Assembly (NCBI GenBank): GCA_002452515.1
Contig: DKEN01000123.1
Coordinates: 7,987 to 15,024, forward strand
DNA: 7,038 nucleotides
Source of the DNA: Spartobacteria bacterium UBA6821
GTDB taxonomy: Bacteria; Verrucomicrobiota; Verrucomicrobiia; Chthoniobacterales; UBA6821
Reading direction: 5' to 3'
How positions within the stretch are numbered: the stretch's first letter is position 1; the number at the start of each line of letters is the position of its first letter. The notes beneath the pieces are model-generated. The model was given only the letters and a program-made list of their open reading frames with translations, ran no database searches and had not been told where the DNA came from. Positions 6,531 through 7,038 of the stretch are shown one piece after another. Made by a program: the position numbers and the translations under genes.

Positions 6531-7038
6531 TAATCCCCTCTTCTCAGCGACTCACTGGCGGCACCAAAGTTCTCGATAATGGCGCTTGCGGCAAGAGATT
6601 CCTGAGAGTCATTGCAATTGAAAATAGCGATCTCTGCAGCGCGACCACAGAGCCAGGCTCCAAGCATCGCAGCTTCACGGGGAGTATGTCCGCCTCCCAT
6701 CAATGCGGCGCAGACACCTGTCAGCACATCCCCCATGCCGCCGGTTCCCATCCCGGGGTTGCCAGTGGAGTTGAAAACAAGGCTCTCCCCCTTCCGGGCA
6801 ATTACTGTGCGTGCTCCCTTGAGGAGCAGCGTGACGGGGAAATCAGCAGTAAATTGCTCAGCCCATTCCCTACGTGATTTTCCATTCTGAGGAAAGAGGC
6901 GTTCCATCTCACCGGGATGTGGCGAGAGGAGTCTCGGGCCCGCGCACGATTTTAAAATCGAGAGATCGGTTGAAAGCGCATTAAGGGCATCTGCATCGAT
7001 GACGCAGGGAAGCGGCGATTCCCTGATGATCTTCAGAA
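6527..7038 (-). CDS. nnrD: ADP-dependent NAD(P)H-hydrate dehydratase domain (5' end outside window)
   Basis: The enzyme dehydrates the S form of hydrated NADH or NADPH back to usable cofactor, with ADP hydrolysis (EC 4.2.1.136 activity). It is a metabolite-repair function in the ribokinase-like fold. The frame stays open upstream of the internal Met at 6907 to the window edge, giving 169 visible residues, so that Met is not the start. Motifs (visible numbering) are LPCVIDADALNAL (about 9-21), GPRLLSPHPGEM (33-44), LLLKGARTVIA, and the nucleotide/phosphate-binding NSTGNPGMGTGGMGD with the likely catalytic Asp103, then VLTGVCAALMGGG. The domain is usually about 270-280 residues, so roughly 100 are missing. 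Whether an N-terminal NnrE epimerase domain is fused upstream cannot be seen. The gene is convergent with the peroxiredoxin, and their stops interlock at TTAA (6527-6530). Confidence 0.94.
   Translation of the reverse strand, partial: LKIIRESPLPCVIDADALNALSTDLSILKSCAGPRLLSPHPGEMERLFPQNGKSRREWAEQFTADFPVTLLLKGARTVIARKGESLVFNSTGNPGMGTGGMGDVLTGVCAALMGGGHTPREAAMLGAWLCGRAAEIAIFNCNDSQESLAASAIIENFGAASESLRRGDY
6947..6960. repeat. 14-bp perfect palindrome inside nnrD
   Basis: CGATTTTAAAATCG reads the same on both strands. It lies within coding sequence (residues ILKS of the visible product), so it is probably chance or a protein-binding site of no evident role. Confidence 0.3.

Noticed and set aside
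6905..6907. ATG at 6907 (minus) as the start of a 126-residue gene
   Set aside because: The frame continues upstream through the conserved VIDADALNAL and GPRLLSPHPGE motifs to the window edge, so this Met is internal.

Overview
This 7 kb window reads as ordinary bacterial chromosome and carries six protein-coding genes, two of them cut by the window edges. Base composition looks moderately GC-rich. The genes encode housekeeping enzymes plus one regulator. Most of them have no strong Shine-Dalgarno sequence. The 338-base gap between the kinase and peroxiredoxin genes is filled with a composite intergenic repeat of the 'CGCGGAGGCGCGGAG' and 'ACAGGAT' type. From memory, such repeats are scattered through genomes of several environmental phyla, including Verrucomicrobiota and other PVC bacteria. 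The kinase's N-terminal helix also resembles verrucomicrobial PAS kinases I remember. A Verrucomicrobiota-like host is therefore my best guess, but it is inference and not shown by any marker here.

Layout, left to right. (1) Positions 1-1716, plus strand: the C-terminal half of the replicative DNA polymerase III alpha subunit (dnaE), with fingers, helix-hairpin-helix, internal clamp-binding motif and OB fold. A weak hairpin plus T-run follows it. (2) 1839-2600, plus: complete 2,3-bisphosphoglycerate-dependent phosphoglycerate mutase (gpmA). A -10-like TATGAT lies only 8 bases before its ATG, so it may be transcribed without a leader. (3) 2669-4507, plus: an M3B-family oligoendopeptidase F (pepF-like) with the HEXXH zinc site. 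(4) 4507-5700, plus: a soluble PAS-HisKA-HATPase histidine kinase of NtrB type. Its ATG overlaps the pepF stop by one base (TAATG), so the two are probably co-translated. No response regulator is present. (5) 5701-6038: no gene; nested inverted composite repeats that could fold into one long imperfect hairpin, with an 18-bp palindrome in the right arm. (6) 6039-6530, plus: a Bcp/PrxQ-type peroxiredoxin with both the peroxidatic and resolving cysteines. (7) 6527-7038, minus: the C-terminal ribokinase-like domain of ADP-dependent NAD(P)H-hydrate dehydratase (nnrD/YjeF C-terminal), running off the right edge. Its stop codon interlocks tail-to-tail with that of the peroxiredoxin.

The genes do not form one pathway. 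They cover replication, glycolysis, peptide turnover, signalling, peroxide defence and repair of damaged NAD(P)H. The only tight pairing is pepF with the kinase. I see no mobile element, CRISPR array, tRNA, rRNA or defence system, and no convincing undescribed system. The items most worth a second look are the nested inverted repeat, the coupled peptidase-kinase pair with no visible regulator, and the possible leaderless gpmA promoter.
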